Shown: one piece after another, positions 45,463 through 54,382 of the stretch
Position numbering within the stretch: position 1 is the stretch's first letter
Layout of the letters: each line of letters opens with the position of its first letter
Source: Anabaena sp. FACHB-1237
GTDB lineage: Bacteria > Cyanobacteriota > Cyanobacteriia > Cyanobacteriales > Nostocaceae
Length of the DNA stretch: 64,000 nucleotides
Reading direction: 5' to 3'
Assembly (NCBI RefSeq): GCF_014696225.1
Contig: NZ_JACJPV010000008.1
Coordinates: 62,001 to 126,000 of the forward strand
The notes under the pieces: generated by a model
The model's input: only the letters and a program-made list of their open reading frames with translations
What the model was told of the DNA's origin: nothing
Database searches by the model: none
Program-made: the position numbers and the translations under genes

Positions 45463-45998
45463 TATTAATAACCACAGTGGTGAAAATCTAAACAGTCAAA
45501 AAATTCCACAAATTTTTCTTGTGCGCCTATAAGCAGTAAAGCATATTTTCAGCAATACTTTTACAATTATCCCAGATATTTAATACTTCTTTAGAAAAGG
45601 GCTAGAGATCCCAGGCTTGATATCCCCGACTTCTTTAAGAAGTCGAGGATCTTTTTAGATATATCATGGTAAATAGATTCTTCCTCCAGATAGAAGTATA
45701 GAACCTGCCCTAGTCTTTTCTGATAGACTTGTGATTTGCAGTTTTGATCAGACTACCACAAAAACCCCAAACTTTAACCTAGATAGTCCCCCATAGCCAC
45801 TCTCAATTCTATTAACTTTTATAAAACCCTTGACAACATCGTTGTTACAGCATAAAGTACCCTCTTTAAATCTTCCCTAGTTTCCAGATCCTCAACTTCT
45901 AGGATGAAAATAAAATTTCCCCCAAATAAAAATTAAAATTAAAAAAATTTTTGGAAAATATTTTGTTATTATGATTTTATGCTATTATTTAATAGAAA
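45463..45998. other. Upstream part of the sdhB-calA intergenic region
   Basis: AT-rich non-coding DNA. It contains a palindrome of the ATCCCCGACTTCTTTAAGAA family (45622-45650) that is too far from any stop to be a terminator. The sdhB promoter lies in its first part. No gene was recognised. Confidence 0.6.
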
Positions 45999-46448
45999 AT
46001 TACGAATTGACAAAACCAGTATTTATAACCGTATAAGCACGGACTCTAATGCTTAGTTGATTCGTAATGTAGAGACTAAAAAATCAATGTCTCTACAGAC
46101 AGGATAAAAGGGTGTAAGTCCACAATACCTGATAAAATACCATGCTGTCTGGAACTAAAGATGAAAAGTAGGTAATCACCTATAAATCAAGAAGAACAAA
46201 GACAAGCAGTAAAGGTAGAAACCTTGTAATTTAACGAATCTACGACTTTTTTGTAGTAGAACTAACCGGACTTTTAAAGTTAGCTTTAAGTTACACGGCC
46301 ACTGTAACACCCAAAAAAAATAATTTAATTTCTGATGGCTGATGATGATTAAAGCCGCAGTAAAGTTATGGTAATTAATGTTATGGCAACCATAACCAGA
46401 AGCTCTATTGTCTAAACAATAGGCTAAATTTTGGCTGAAATATCAGAA
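45999..46448 (+). ncRNA. Candidate structured RNA or leader upstream of calA
   Basis: A dense run of inverted repeats fits a folded RNA. Perfect stems are ATTACGAAT (45999/46060), GTAGAGAC (46069/46089), CAGACAG (46096/46145), TAGGT (46169/46178), AAGGT (46212/46221), TTAAAG (46274/46284), GTTACA (46290/46303), GTTATGG (46380/46390) and CTATTG (46405/46417). A distant TTCTGAT/ATCAGAA pair (46330/46442) also fits. No reading frame of note crosses it. It may be the long 5' leader of calA or a separate small RNA. No known Rfam class was recognised. It is called from structure alone. Confidence 0.5.
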
Positions 46449-46587
46449 GTAATTCATCAGTAATTTAGCATCACATCCCAGTGGAAGTTAGTTTTATGCG
46501 CTAGTTAAAAGCCACTTAAAAACCTAAACACTGGCATGGGAAGACGTTTTTAATTGATTTCGAGAGATTAAGGAAAATTGAAACATT

Positions 46588-47007
46588 ATGAGCGAAACTG
46601 CAACTGCCCCCTTAACAGGAAAAGCACTATTGGCTAAAGTTAAAGAACTGTCCAATTTACCCCGCCGGGAAAGAGCCAAACAGTGTGGATATTACACCGT
46701 TACTAAAAATAGTCAAGTACGGGTTAATCTCACAGACTTTTATGATGCTTTATTATCAGCTAGAGGTATTCCCCTCAGCCCAGAAACACCAAAAGATGGG
46801 CGTGGCCGCGAACCGACATACAGAGTAAGTGTGCATCAAAATGGACAAATTGTGATTGGTGCAACCTACACTAAAGCTATGGGCTTAAAGTCAGGTGATG
46901 AATTTGAAATTAGACTAGGTTACAAGCATATTCATTTAATTCAACTGGGTGAAAGTGAAAAATCATTAGTTCCCCCTGATGAAGATGAAGAAGCAGATGA
47001 TGAATAA
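46588..47007 (+). CDS. calA: Cyanobacterial AbrB-like regulator (CalA type)
   Basis: A 139-residue cyAbrB DNA-binding protein. The N-terminal part GKALLAKVKELSNLPRRERA and CGYYTVTKNSQVRVNLTDFY is followed by the AbrB swapped-hairpin domain, RVSVHQNGQIVIGATYTKAM then GDEFEIRLGYKHIHLIQL. The acidic tail is short. In Anabaena sp. PCC 7120 the orthologue (CalA, next to the sdhB gene) represses genes for heterocyst and nitrogen or carbon control. The same arrangement here supports the name. It has an unusually long, hairpin-rich upstream region. A CPBP protease gene follows. Confidence 0.9.
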   Translation: MSETATAPLTGKALLAKVKELSNLPRRERAKQCGYYTVTKNSQVRVNLTDFYDALLSARGIPLSPETPKDGRGREPTYRVSVHQNGQIVIGATYTKAMGLKSGDEFEIRLGYKHIHLIQLGESEKSLVPPDEDEEADDE

Positions 47008-47218
47008 ATTTTGATGTCAGCTATCAGCAGTCAGTAGTCAGCTATCAGCAGTCAGCTATTAGTAATTTCAAGACAATAGTTAATTTCTGCTAATTAACAG
47101 TTGTAAGTGATTTCTATGTAAAATATTAGCTGAATGCTGACATTTTTCATCAAACACTCTCAATCCAGTAGTTAGTATTGAGTAATCACCAAGAAATACA
47201 TCTTACTGGAAAAGTGTC

Positions 47219-48079
47219 ATGTTTTTGCTATTAAGTTCACAATTGTTTTTACAGCCATTAGCAAATGGTCTAAGGTCGTTTCTACAGGATACACCAGTAG
47301 TTTCGATCATGGCTTTTTTTGCTATTTGGGTAATGTGTTGGTTGCCACTAGTAGCAATTCTATTCATGGCTTTTAAGTGGGAATTTAATAAATTTTTACA
47401 ATTAAAACCAGAACAAAAAATTCCCCTTTTGGTATCCCTTTATATATTAGTACCTGTGATTTTATGGGGATATCAACAGTTAAATTTAGGGTCATTTACG
47501 GAATATGGACTAGTAGCTAAATTATCTCTATTGAGTTCTTTACTATTAGGTTTGAGTTTAGGTATCATAGGAATAGTTGTAGTATTTTTCCTGCAATATA
47601 TTTGTGGTTGGTGCTACTTAGAAACTGCTAATTTAAAATTAATTCCCGCAATTTCGCTACCAATTTTTTTTGTAGCCTTATTTGTGGGAGGTATAGAAGA
47701 ATTAGTATTTCGCGGGTTTTTGTGGACTAAGTTACAGGAAATGTGTCCCATTTGGTTAGCAGCAATTATATCTAGCTTGGTTTTTGCTGTATTACACTTA
47801 GTTTGGGAACAAACAGAAACCATACCGCAATTACCGGGGTTATGGTTAATGGGAATGGTGTTAGTATTCGCTAGAATCGTAGATAATAATTATTTAGGGA
47901 TAGCCTGGGGACTTCATGCAGGTTGGGTATGGGCGATCGCTATTGTAGATACATCAAGTATAATTAGTTACACAGATAAAATCACTGACTGGGTAACAGG
48001 TAAATACAAAAAACCCCTAGCTGGTTTAGCAGGAGTAAGCTGTTTATTAACAACAGCAGGAGTATTATATTTGCTTTAG
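47219..48079 (+). CDS. CPBP family intramembrane metalloprotease
   Basis: A 286-residue membrane protein with about eight hydrophobic segments. The CPBP (Abi/Rce1-like) motifs are present: EELVFRGFLW (EExxxR, near residue 160), then FAVLHLVWEQ with the His, and WGLHAGWVWA with another His. These would bind zinc inside the membrane. Substrates are not known. It follows calA by 211 bp, where CAGCTATCAGCAGTCAG-type repeats (47013-47063) lie. Confidence 0.85.
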   Translation: MFLLLSSQLFLQPLANGLRSFLQDTPVVSIMAFFAIWVMCWLPLVAILFMAFKWEFNKFLQLKPEQKIPLLVSLYILVPVILWGYQQLNLGSFTEYGLVAKLSLLSSLLLGLSLGIIGIVVVFFLQYICGWCYLETANLKLIPAISLPIFFVALFVGGIEELVFRGFLWTKLQEMCPIWLAAIISSLVFAVLHLVWEQTETIPQLPGLWLMGMVLVFARIVDNNYLGIAWGLHAGWVWAIAIVDTSSIISYTDKITDWVTGKYKKPLAGLAGVSCLLTTAGVLYLL

Positions 48080-48506
48080 CTGTATGGCAAAATTCGGCTA
48101 ATTTCTCCACGAAAAGCTACACTTATAGCAATTTTCAGGTAAATGAACCACATTTTGATTCTGGTTTCGCGCAAAGACGCAAAGGAAGACTAAAATTAAT
48201 TTAAAGTGTGGTCTAAATACATCAAAACTGCTGTAAAGAAAGGAGGCAGTATTATAAATATCTGCTGTATAAAACCTAGACAAAACTAGACTTTACTTTT
48301 TGCTTCAACGGGGCGCATGGGAGCAGCTATCTATCTATCTATAGACTTACACGCTGTAGCCCGACGCGTCTTTCTTTTACGAAGATTCTTAAAAATGTAA
48401 TTTTGGGGACTCAGGAGTCAGGAGAAGGAATTGATAATTGATAATCTTACCAATTACCAATTACCAATCACCAATCACCAATCACCAATCACCTGTTCCC
48501 TAAATA
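48080..48506. other. Intergenic region with repeats, downstream of acsF
   Basis: No gene. It contains a patch with TTTCGCGCAAAGACGCAAAG and GTCTAAATACATCAAAACTG (about 48170-48230), an AGCTATCTATCTATCTAT run near 48324, and a heptamer array. Confidence 0.6.
48447..48494. repeat. Heptamer tandem array TTACCAA x3 then TCACCAA x3
   Basis: Six heptamers with one internal base switch halfway, ending TCACC, 12 bp from the acsF stop. The complement is TTGGTGA, the unit next to minC. Confidence 0.9.
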
Positions 48507-49583
48507 TTAACGTGCTTGACCATGAGCGATCGCTGTATCAATGGGTTTCATTAAATACAGGTTTAACAACTGCCAACCGTGAGAAATGTAAATAGGCAGT
48601 TTTTGGAAGAATTGTAAGAACTTAGGAGTATGAGAATTAGAAATTGCCGACAACTTCTCATTATTTCTGACGCAAATATCTAAACGTTCATAAAACTCTG
48701 GGTTATCCACATCCAAAATTACAGGGAAAACTCTACCAGCAGTTTCATTAGTCTTTTTAATTACGTGAATATCATACTCCCGCGCATCCAAACCTAAAGC
48801 AGCATAAAAACCCTTACGTTGGATGTCATTGAGATACATAGTAGCAAACACTGACAACAGGAAAAAGCGACTCCAAAGTTTAGCCCTCCAGTCATTCAGC
48901 ATTTGTGGTTGCGCTCTCATAACCGCATCAAAAAAGTCACCATGACGGTTTTCATCTTGACACCAGTTTTCAAAGAAACGGAAAATGGGATAAATGCGAT
49001 CTTCAGGATGAGACTCTAAATGACGATAAATCGTGATGTAACGCCAATAACCAATCTTTTCCGAGAGATAAGTAGCGTAAAAGATGAATTTAGGCTTAAA
49101 GAAAGTATAACTGCGGCTCTTGGTCAAAAATCCTAAATCTAAGGAAAGATTAAAATCTGACATAGCCTTATTCAAAAATCCTGCATGACGAGCTTCATCT
49201 CGTGACATCAGGTTAAAGCATTCCGCCAAAAGAGGGCTTTTATCCTTTAAGCGACGGCCAAGTTCTTTATATAATAAAAAGCCGGAAAACTCCGCAGTAC
49301 AAGAGCGCTCCAAAAATTCAATGAATAACTGACGAGTTTCTCCATCAATATGATCCCAAGACTGTTCAAATTCAGTATCTCTAACAAAGTGATGGCGGTT
49401 ATAATCAACGCGAAACTCTTCTAAAATGGCTCTTAACTCATCCTCATTTACAGAGATGTCCATTTTAGCCATCTCATCAAAATCTGTGGTGTAAAACCTG
49501 GGTGTTAAAAGGGTTTCTTTAGCTGGGGTTTTAATACCGGGACGAATTTCGTCAACGCCAGGTTTAGTTGGGGAATTTACCAT
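48507..49583 (-). CDS. acsF: Mg-protoporphyrin IX monomethyl ester (oxidative) cyclase
   Basis: A 358-residue diiron enzyme that forms the fifth ring of chlorophyll aerobically, giving divinyl protochlorophyllide. The two diiron motifs are [11 protein letters not shown] (about 125-135) and [14 protein letters not shown] (about 221-234), with a preceding Glu in [13 protein letters not shown]. The N-terminus includes [18 protein letters not shown], diagnostic for AcsF. It requires O2 and a ferredoxin plus Ycf54, which is not nearby. It is the photosynthesis anchor of this region. Confidence 0.96.
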   Translation of the reverse strand: MVNSPTKPGVDEIRPGIKTPAKETLLTPRFYTTDFDEMAKMDISVNEDELRAILEEFRVDYNRHHFVRDTEFEQSWDHIDGETRQLFIEFLERSCTAEFSGFLLYKELGRRLKDKSPLLAECFNLMSRDEARHAGFLNKAMSDFNLSLDLGFLTKSRSYTFFKPKFIFYATYLSEKIGYWRYITIYRHLESHPEDRIYPIFRFFENWCQDENRHGDFFDAVMRAQPQMLNDWRAKLWSRFFLLSVFATMYLNDIQRKGFYAALGLDAREYDIHVIKKTNETAGRVFPVILDVDNPEFYERLDICVRNNEKLSAISNSHTPKFLQFFQKLPIYISHGWQLLNLYLMKPIDTAIAHGQAR

Positions 49584-49962
49584 GTTTCGATTGTTCTCTT
49601 ATCTTGTTTATCTTGAGTACACCAACAGAGCTATATTTTAGCTTCTCACAAGGTGTTGACTACATTATAAATTTGTATGAAGTTTAGTGTATCAAGATTT
49701 CGGTGATAATTGCAGATTGTAAATATATTGTAAATATTAAGATTTACAATGAAAATTGGCAATTACAACCATATACATATTTATGTTTTTTTGTCAATAC
49801 TCAAATCCTGAACTTTCATAAATATAGTTATTTTATTGTAGCGCAAGCATCTTGCTTGCATTTATTATCCAAATTAAAAGCAAAACAGCCTAGTTATTTA
49901 TAGTTACTTATAGTTAATTGTGCATCACACCGTATCAATACTGCAAATACATAGATAGTTGA
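49584..49962. other. Intergenic region with a partial family C repeat
   Basis: AT-rich. A reverse-strand partial family C copy lies at about 49836-49892 (TAGCGCAAGCATCTTGCTTG and AAATTAAAAGC). The acsF promoter region is 49590-49680. A spurious open frame of 66 codons is not supported. Confidence 0.6.
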
Positions 49963-50066
49963 TAAGCTGTTGTGCCTTTAACTTGAATAATTAATACAAG
50001 CAAGATGCTTGTGCTACTGTAACTTCAGGATTTTTAATTATACAGTGAGTGCTGCACATTAGCTTA
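49963..50066 (+). repeat. Repeat family C, full copy left of the darTG module
   Basis: A 104-bp element from TAAGCTGTTGTGCC to GCTGCACATTAGCTTA, with inverted ends. It is identical in length to 52526-52629 and differs at only three bases. An inner palindrome GCAAGCAAGATGCTTG lies at its centre-left. Confidence 0.92.
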
Positions 50067-50084
50067 GTTGATATCTAATGCACC

Positions 50085-51275
50085 CTAGCGCTCAGGAGAC
50101 AGTTGGGCAAGTATGTCATCTTTTTTACCAGATATCCATTTTGCAAATCTTACAGCTAAAGGTGGAACAATCAATAAAGGACTACTAAAACCAGAAAATA
50201 TATGTAATCCTGAAAATTCAGGAATAGCGCCAACTAAGGGTAATTTATCAGCAGTAAAAGCCACTAAACAATGATGCCATGTTCCTGGTACATTAGCTAA
50301 ACTGGGTAATATTTGCGTGATACTTTCTCGTAACCATTTCTCACTACTTGTTGAATTAGTTGAATTAACTGTTATTTCCGGTGTTGTGAAAATTCGGCTA
50401 ATTTGACCTATACACAAACTACCATCAAGAAATTGTACCACACCTGAATCTAAAATTGGTGGCACTATTTCATAATTTGGTTGATTCCATAATTCCTCAG
50501 TGTGAGTAGATGCCATTTCCAACTGCAATCTTTGTAAATTTGCAGGTAATACCAAACTATTTAACTTAATATATACAGGTGGTGTTTTAATCATTTCCGC
50601 ATGGGAGAAATATATTTTATAACCATCATAAGAATTAGAATAAATACCCATATTTTGTAATAAATTACGACTAATTCCACCTGCACAAACAACCACGTTA
50701 TCACTAGAGAAAGTTGTGTAATTCGTTTTGACTCCCGTACATTTTTTTGTAGCAGTAGTTGTCAACTCTAAAAATTGTTGAAATTGTATTTCTCCACCTA
50801 AATTCAGCATTGCTTGAATGTATGCTTGGGCAGTTTTTTGGGGGTGAATATGACCATGTTTAACAGTTAATGCACCAGAGAGAAAATCACCATGCAATAA
50901 AGGTTCTAATTTACAGGCTTCCTGTACAGTCAATAACCCAGGAGGAATAGCACATTGTTGATAGGATTGATGAATAATTTCTGGATTAATATCATGAGGA
51001 ATAGTTAATATTAAATCTAATTCTCGAAACTGAGTATCTGCCATTAATTCTTGAGAAAGAAGACGATGACGGGTAATACCTTCCTTATATAATTTTTGAG
51101 TAATGGGTGTATTTGCTGCCCAATAAGGAAGTCCACCATAACTGTAAACAGTGGCATTGTCTGTGATTTGATTTTGTTCTAATAACAGTACAGAACATCC
51201 TATTTTTGTCAATTCATAGGCTAAAGCAGTTCCTGTAATTCCTGCACCAATAACTATCCAATCGTAATTTTTCAT
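50085..51275 (-). CDS. FAD-dependent oxidoreductase (DAO family)
   Basis: A 396-residue DAO-type flavoprotein. The FAD-binding start is WIVIGAGITGTALAYEL (residues about 5-21) followed by VLLLEQN. VVCAGGISRN and the end GLHIFSGFSSPLLIVPPLAV are typical. The substrate, probably an amine, amino acid or hydroxy acid, is not evident. It follows the DarT-macrodomain gene by 45 bp on the same strand and lies inside a segment flanked by two near-identical repeats. A link to the toxin gene beyond position is not shown. Confidence 0.85.
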   Translation of the reverse strand: MKNYDWIVIGAGITGTALAYELTKIGCSVLLLEQNQITDNATVYSYGGLPYWAANTPITQKLYKEGITRHRLLSQELMADTQFRELDLILTIPHDINPEIIHQSYQQCAIPPGLLTVQEACKLEPLLHGDFLSGALTVKHGHIHPQKTAQAYIQAMLNLGGEIQFQQFLELTTTATKKCTGVKTNYTTFSSDNVVVCAGGISRNLLQNMGIYSNSYDGYKIYFSHAEMIKTPPVYIKLNSLVLPANLQRLQLEMASTHTEELWNQPNYEIVPPILDSGVVQFLDGSLCIGQISRIFTTPEITVNSTNSTSSEKWLRESITQILPSLANVPGTWHHCLVAFTADKLPLVGAIPEFSGLHIFSGFSSPLLIVPPLAVRFAKWISGKKDDILAQLSPER

Positions 51276-51320
51276 AGTTTAGTAAAAATCCAATGATTAA
51301 ATAAATATTATACCTTACAT

Positions 51321-52526
51321 TCAATTTAATGAAAGTAAAAATTCTCTTGTGAGAAATTCATCAGCAATTTTTCCATCAGTGGGTAAATATATACAAACTC
51401 GAATATCTAAATCTTTTAAAAACTTGCACATTAATGGACCAACATCTTGCCATTGCAAATTACCCAGTCCACAACCCAAAGCAGGCATAGCTAAAGATTT
51501 TATCCCTTGTTGTTTATAATTATCCTGAATCCATTTTAATCCAGTTTCAATTCCCTGAATATCGGCATGATTTTTCCAATGTTGTTTGGTAGGAAACAAC
51601 AGAAACCATGTCTCTCCATTCTCATAAGGTAATGATGTTGTATCTTCTGCTAATTGATTAAAAATTGAAGATTCCCGTTTATGTAATTGAGGTTTACCCA
51701 TTTGCAAGATTTTCTTTTTACATAAATCTTCATAATGAACATACATATCAGGAAATCTATATTTAGCAGTGGAAGCTAATCCTTTACCCATTACCCCGAC
51801 ACAGTTTACACTAATAGTAAGTGTTTGCATTCGAGAGAAAAACATATCCCCTTCTACTAAAGAAACTGTGTTGGTTAATGCTATTCTCCTTACAGGTAAA
51901 AAGAAGATATCTGGTTCTATACTTATTGGGGGCTTAACTAAATTTTTGGATTCAGATTTTTCTATCAATTCCTCTAACTTTTTGGCAATATTTTCTGTGG
52001 GTACATAAATAGCTTGAATTAAATCAGGTGTAACTTTATTAGGTACTAAACATTCAGCCATAATTTTTCTTTTTGTGCCATCTTCTTCTTTCCACCATTC
52101 AATATCTATGCCTTTGATTATTTCAGTGATAATCTCTCTTTCTTTATATCTACTTGCTGGTAAAATGTGAGATGTACTACTAGCTGCATTTCCAGTAGTT
52201 ATAAAAGCACCTTGACTATTTAAGATGCTGGGTTTTATAGATAAAACAACTATGCCATTATCTTTATTTTCATTCATAACCCTATATAACATTGGGTTTC
52301 TTGGTTGAAAATAGAAATTAGCATATTCCCATAAACTTTTCCCATCCGGTGTTAATCTATCACTGCGATTCTTAACTATTTGTTTATCATAGATAGGTAC
52401 AGGTTTAATATTTTCTCTATCAATAACTCCATGGCATAATATTCCTCTCTTGAGGATAGAGGGTACATTATGTATATGTGTAATATAATACAAGCTGTCA
52501 ATTGTTTTTTTGCGTTTCGTAGTCAT
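51321..52526 (-). CDS. DarT-like DNA ADP-ribosyltransferase fused to DarG-like macrodomain
   Basis: A 401-residue natural fusion of toxin and antidote folds. Residues about 10-185 are DarT-like (DUF4433): YYITHIHNVPSILKRGIL (13-30), R54/R57 in KNRSDRL, FYFQPRNPML (71-80) and E158 in MAECLVP, the probable catalytic Glu. DarT toxins use NAD+ to ADP-ribosylate thymidine in single-stranded DNA. Residues about 220-395 are a DarG-type macrodomain: EGDMFFSRMQTLTISVNCVG (225-244), MGKGLA with K248, and PALGCGLGNLQW (348-359), which would remove the ADP-ribose. The usual DarG C-terminal domain is absent. Toxin and hydrolase residues both look intact. The start codon abuts a 104-bp repeat, with no Shine-Dalgarno. 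The cell may use it as phage defence; this is inferred. Confidence 0.88.
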   Translation of the reverse strand: MTTKRKKTIDSLYYITHIHNVPSILKRGILCHGVIDRENIKPVPIYDKQIVKNRSDRLTPDGKSLWEYANFYFQPRNPMLYRVMNENKDNGIVVLSIKPSILNSQGAFITTGNAASSTSHILPASRYKEREIITEIIKGIDIEWWKEEDGTKRKIMAECLVPNKVTPDLIQAIYVPTENIAKKLEELIEKSESKNLVKPPISIEPDIFFLPVRRIALTNTVSLVEGDMFFSRMQTLTISVNCVGVMGKGLASTAKYRFPDMYVHYEDLCKKKILQMGKPQLHKRESSIFNQLAEDTTSLPYENGETWFLLFPTKQHWKNHADIQGIETGLKWIQDNYKQQGIKSLAMPALGCGLGNLQWQDVGPLMCKFLKDLDIRVCIYLPTDGKIADEFLTREFLLSLN

Positions 52527-52629
52527 AAGCTGTTGTGCTTTTAACTTGAATAATTAATACAAGCAAGATGCTTGCGCTACTGTAACTTCAGGTTTTTTAA
52601 TTATACAGTGAGTGCTGCACATTAGCTTA
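52526..52629 (+). repeat. Repeat family C, full copy at the darTG start codon
   Basis: A 104-bp copy whose first T is the complement of the A of the ATG at 52526. It fills the gap between the AtzE-like gene (3 bp away) and the DarT-macrodomain gene. Its transcript would supply the 5' untranslated region of the toxin gene. Confidence 0.92.
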
Positions 52630-52632
52630 TAG

Positions 52633-54015
52633 TTAGATTTTGATGTTATGATTATGGTATCTTTTCTCTAATACTCGTGCAACCTGTAGAATTAAACTCT
52701 CATGATAAGGTGCTGCTATCAATTGTACTCCTAACGGTAAGGAATTTTCCTGAAAAATAGGAACTGACAACACAGGTAAACCAATAAAAGATAAAGGTTG
52801 AGTAAATAACCCTAAATGTGGACGAATCAAGATTTCCTCCCCTGCTAAAATCATTGTTTCTTGGCCAATTAATGGCGCAGTAATTGGTGTAGTTGGGGCA
52901 ATAATCATATCTACCTGAGTAAATAATTCCCTGATTTTATCTCTATACCATCTTCTAAAACGTTGGGCTTGTAAATACCATTGGTTAGGAATTAAAGCAC
53001 CTGCTAAAAATCTATCTCTTGTAGCTACATCAAAATCCTGTGGCCGAGTTTTTAACTTTTCTAAATGTAAATTTGCTCCTTCACAAGCTGTAATTACAAA
53101 AGCCGCAGCGCGGGCAATTTTCGCCTCTGGTATTGTTATATATTCTTTAACATTTAAGGTATTAGCTACCGTCTCAACAGCTTGTAAAGCCTCTATCTCT
53201 GCTTTTTGAGTAAAATAATCATCCGCTATGGCAATTCTAATTTTATTGATATCAAATGAGCTATCATTTATTTGTGGTAAACATAAATCAGGTGGAAGTT
53301 TTGTACAAACTGGATCTTTTTCATCTCCACCTTGTAAAAGATCAAATATTATGGCAATATCTCGCACTGAATTAGCAAAATGTCCAATATGATCTAAACT
53401 ACTAGAAAATAATTTTACTCCACTACGAGGCAATCTCCCATAGGTAGGTTTAAAACCAAAAGTACCACATAAAGCAGCAGGAACACGAATAGAACCATTA
53501 GTATCTGAACCTAAACTAAAAGGAACTAAACCTCCTGCAACAGCAGCAGCAGAACCTCCAGAAGAACCTCCTGCAATTCTTTGTAAGTCATGGGGGTTAT
53601 GGGTAGTACCATAATGGGCATTTTCTGTCACAAAACCGTAGGCATATTCATCCATATTTAACGCCCCAATTAATATTGCACCAGCTTTTTTTAATCTGGT
53701 AATTGCGGTTGCATCTACCACTGCTGGCGAATTTTCAGCGTTAATTTTTGACCCTGCTAATGTTGTTAAACCTGCAATATCAAATAGGTTTTTTACTGCA
53801 AAAGGTACACCTGCTAAAACACCGGGATTTTTACCTTTAGCTATTTGTTCATCAATATTTTCTGCATCTTTTAAGGCTGTTGCTGCGGTAATGTGAGTAA
53901 AACAATTTAACTCAGGATCTTTAGTTTTGATTTTAGTTAATGCAGTTTGGGTAATATCCACTGCTTTCACTTTACCTGATAATATCTTTTCGGCAATACC
54001 TAAAGCGTCATTCAT
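52633..54015 (-). CDS. AtzE-family amidohydrolase (amidase signature)
   Basis: A 460-residue amidase-signature hydrolase. The catalytic Lys is in PFAVKNLFDIAG (about 71-82). The Ser-rich core is IAGGSSGGSAAAVAGGL, then SLGSDTNGSIRVPAALCGTF. It matches AtzE proteins, which remove the terminal amide of carboxybiuret in triazine breakdown with AtzG as partner. The small AtzG-like gene lies 7 bp upstream in the same operon. Without AtzD or AtzF nearby, the actual substrate is uncertain, probably a urea- or carbamoyl-type compound. Confidence 0.86.
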   Translation of the reverse strand: MNDALGIAEKILSGKVKAVDITQTALTKIKTKDPELNCFTHITAATALKDAENIDEQIAKGKNPGVLAGVPFAVKNLFDIAGLTTLAGSKINAENSPAVVDATAITRLKKAGAILIGALNMDEYAYGFVTENAHYGTTHNPHDLQRIAGGSSGGSAAAVAGGLVPFSLGSDTNGSIRVPAALCGTFGFKPTYGRLPRSGVKLFSSSLDHIGHFANSVRDIAIIFDLLQGGDEKDPVCTKLPPDLCLPQINDSSFDINKIRIAIADDYFTQKAEIEALQAVETVANTLNVKEYITIPEAKIARAAAFVITACEGANLHLEKLKTRPQDFDVATRDRFLAGALIPNQWYLQAQRFRRWYRDKIRELFTQVDMIIAPTTPITAPLIGQETMILAGEEILIRPHLGLFTQPLSFIGLPVLSVPIFQENSLPLGVQLIAAPYHESLILQVARVLEKRYHNHNIKI

Positions 54016-54022
54016 GGTTTAT

Positions 54023-54247
54023 TTATGGTTCAAAAATTGGCGCAATGTTAATTTCTTCTGGTACAGTAAAATTGTTGACTACTTCTGCTATAGATTTGAT
54101 TCTTTCAAAATTGGCAACTACTCCATTTTGATATTCATCATTAATCGGTAAATTTAATAATGTGGAAATGATTTTTATATATTCTATTGTATCTTTTTGA
54201 TGAGAAAATTGACTATTACAATCCTGATTATCCATAATTTTTACCAT
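54023..54247 (-). CDS. AtzG-like small subunit (DUF4089)
   Basis: A 74-residue helical protein that starts the two-gene unit with the AtzE-like amidase. The segment YIKIISTLLNLPINDEYQNG then VVANFERIKSIAEVVNNF is the DUF4089/AtzG pattern, which wraps around the amidase for stability. The stop is 7 bp before the amidase start. An internal start (residue 5) is equally plausible. Confidence 0.78.
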   Translation of the reverse strand: MVKIMDNQDCNSQFSHQKDTIEYIKIISTLLNLPINDEYQNGVVANFERIKSIAEVVNNFTVPEEINIAPIFEP

Positions 54248-54382
54248 CTTTGTATTTTACTTTTAAACATAGATTTTTAATGGTTTACATCTTTCCTACA
54301 TTTTACCTCCATTTTTTCCGAAATAGCAATCAGCAAAGGTGATGATACTGATAGGGATAATCTTAGTATTTATCTTTGTAGT

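Noticed and set aside
45622-45655. Palindrome plus T run read as a terminator
   Set aside because: It lies 160 bp upstream of the sdhB start with no gene ending nearby, so the dispersed repeat explanation is better.
46125-46310. Cobalamin riboswitch-like words (GGTGTAAGTCC and GGCCACTGTAAC)
   Set aside because: The two words are about 160 nt apart and the expected core between and after them is missing. calA is also not a known B12-controlled gene.
48447-48494. Heptamer arrays considered as CRISPR
   Set aside because: Units are 7 bp and contiguous, with no spacers and no cas genes.
49703-49903. 66-codon open frame upstream of acsF
   Set aside because: It runs through a family C repeat fragment and has no conserved features.
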